DNA of 64,000 nucleotides from Daphnia carinata. Taxonomy: Eukaryota; Arthropoda; Branchiopoda; Diplostraca; Daphniidae. The stretch is from NCBI RefSeq assembly GCF_022539665.2, contig NC_081339.1:3590517-3654516 (forward strand), given 5' to 3'. Shown piece by piece: positions 63,801 to 64,000 of this stretch. Below the pieces are notes generated by a model, which saw nothing but the letters and a program-made list of their open reading frames with translations, searched no databases and was not told the DNA's origin. Position 1 is the first letter of the stretch. The number at the start of each line of letters is the position of its first letter. The position numbers and the translations under genes were made by a program.

Positions 63801-64000
63801 TTTTCCCCTTCGCTATTCATAAATCACTCGATTTTGGGTACGTACACCCTCGGTGCTGGTCAGGGCAGTCTCTCACAACATAACGCAGATGTGCGTGCGG
63901 AGGCAGTTTCTCTCTCTCTCTAGACTCGGTTACGCAGACAATCGGCCGATTCTTGTCTTCTTTCTTTTCGCACACACAGATTTAGAGACGCCAAGTTGGT
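60861..64000. other. 5' flank of rhotekin, microsatellite-rich, no gene seen
   Basis: Contains a GAACC-type short repeat near 61090-61112, a (TG)n run at 61201-61220, GAA repeats near 63140-63160, CT runs near 63203 and 63909, and a C run near 63477-63490. Open frames on both strands have low-complexity residues. This is likely promoter and leader sequence of rhotekin or intergenic DNA. Confidence 0.5.

Overview
The window looks like nuclear DNA of an arthropod, most likely a branchiopod crustacean of the Daphnia type. This is inferred from an alpha1-like octopamine receptor, a fused trehalose-6-phosphate synthase/phosphatase and dpr-type Ig exons. Other hints are many introns of about 55-110 bases, compact gene spacing from 29.5 kb onward, and very frequent A or T homopolymers. 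No species-level call can be made from the sequence alone.

Layout. Positions 1-21471 hold no gene I can support. They are AT-rich, microsatellite-rich sequence upstream of a three-exon octopamine receptor (Oamb-type GPCR, 21472-25685, +). A further non-coding stretch (25686-29563) follows. Then comes a compact same-strand cluster: a sushi-domain secreted or membrane protein (29564-30533), a STARD7-like lipid-transfer protein (30767-32680), a bifunctional trehalose-6-P synthase/phosphatase (33506-37260) and a Vav-type Rho GEF that ends after SH2 (37718-41123). From 41.1 to 54.9 kb the window is repeat territory. It contains a foldback-like inverted-repeat structure (42480-45390) enclosing a broken dpr-like Ig gene. 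A possible small Ser/Pro-repeat secreted protein gene (47881-49223) is followed 12 bases later by a TTAA-flanked piggyBac-like MITE (49236-49565). Also present are two diverged copies of another repeat, tRNA-like segments and fragments of possible minus-strand exons. The last part has SIL1 (55044-56779, +) and rhotekin (57117-60860, -) in convergent arrangement, then non-coding sequence to the end.

The genes are unrelated eukaryotic housekeeping and signalling genes and do not form an operon. Functional themes are biogenic-amine signalling (Oamb), lipid transfer (STARD7-like), trehalose production (TPS), Rho-GTPase signalling (Vav and rhotekin) and ER protein folding (SIL1). All exon joins were worked out by hand from splice consensus, reading phase and remembered family conservation. 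They have not been checked against transcripts.

The most notable observations are the foldback-like structure holding a disrupted dpr fragment, the structured TTAA MITE beside a possible signal-peptide plus Ser/Pro-repeat gene, two GC-AG introns in one TPS gene with altered phosphatase-domain residues, and a 57-base stop-free intron in the STARD7-like gene.
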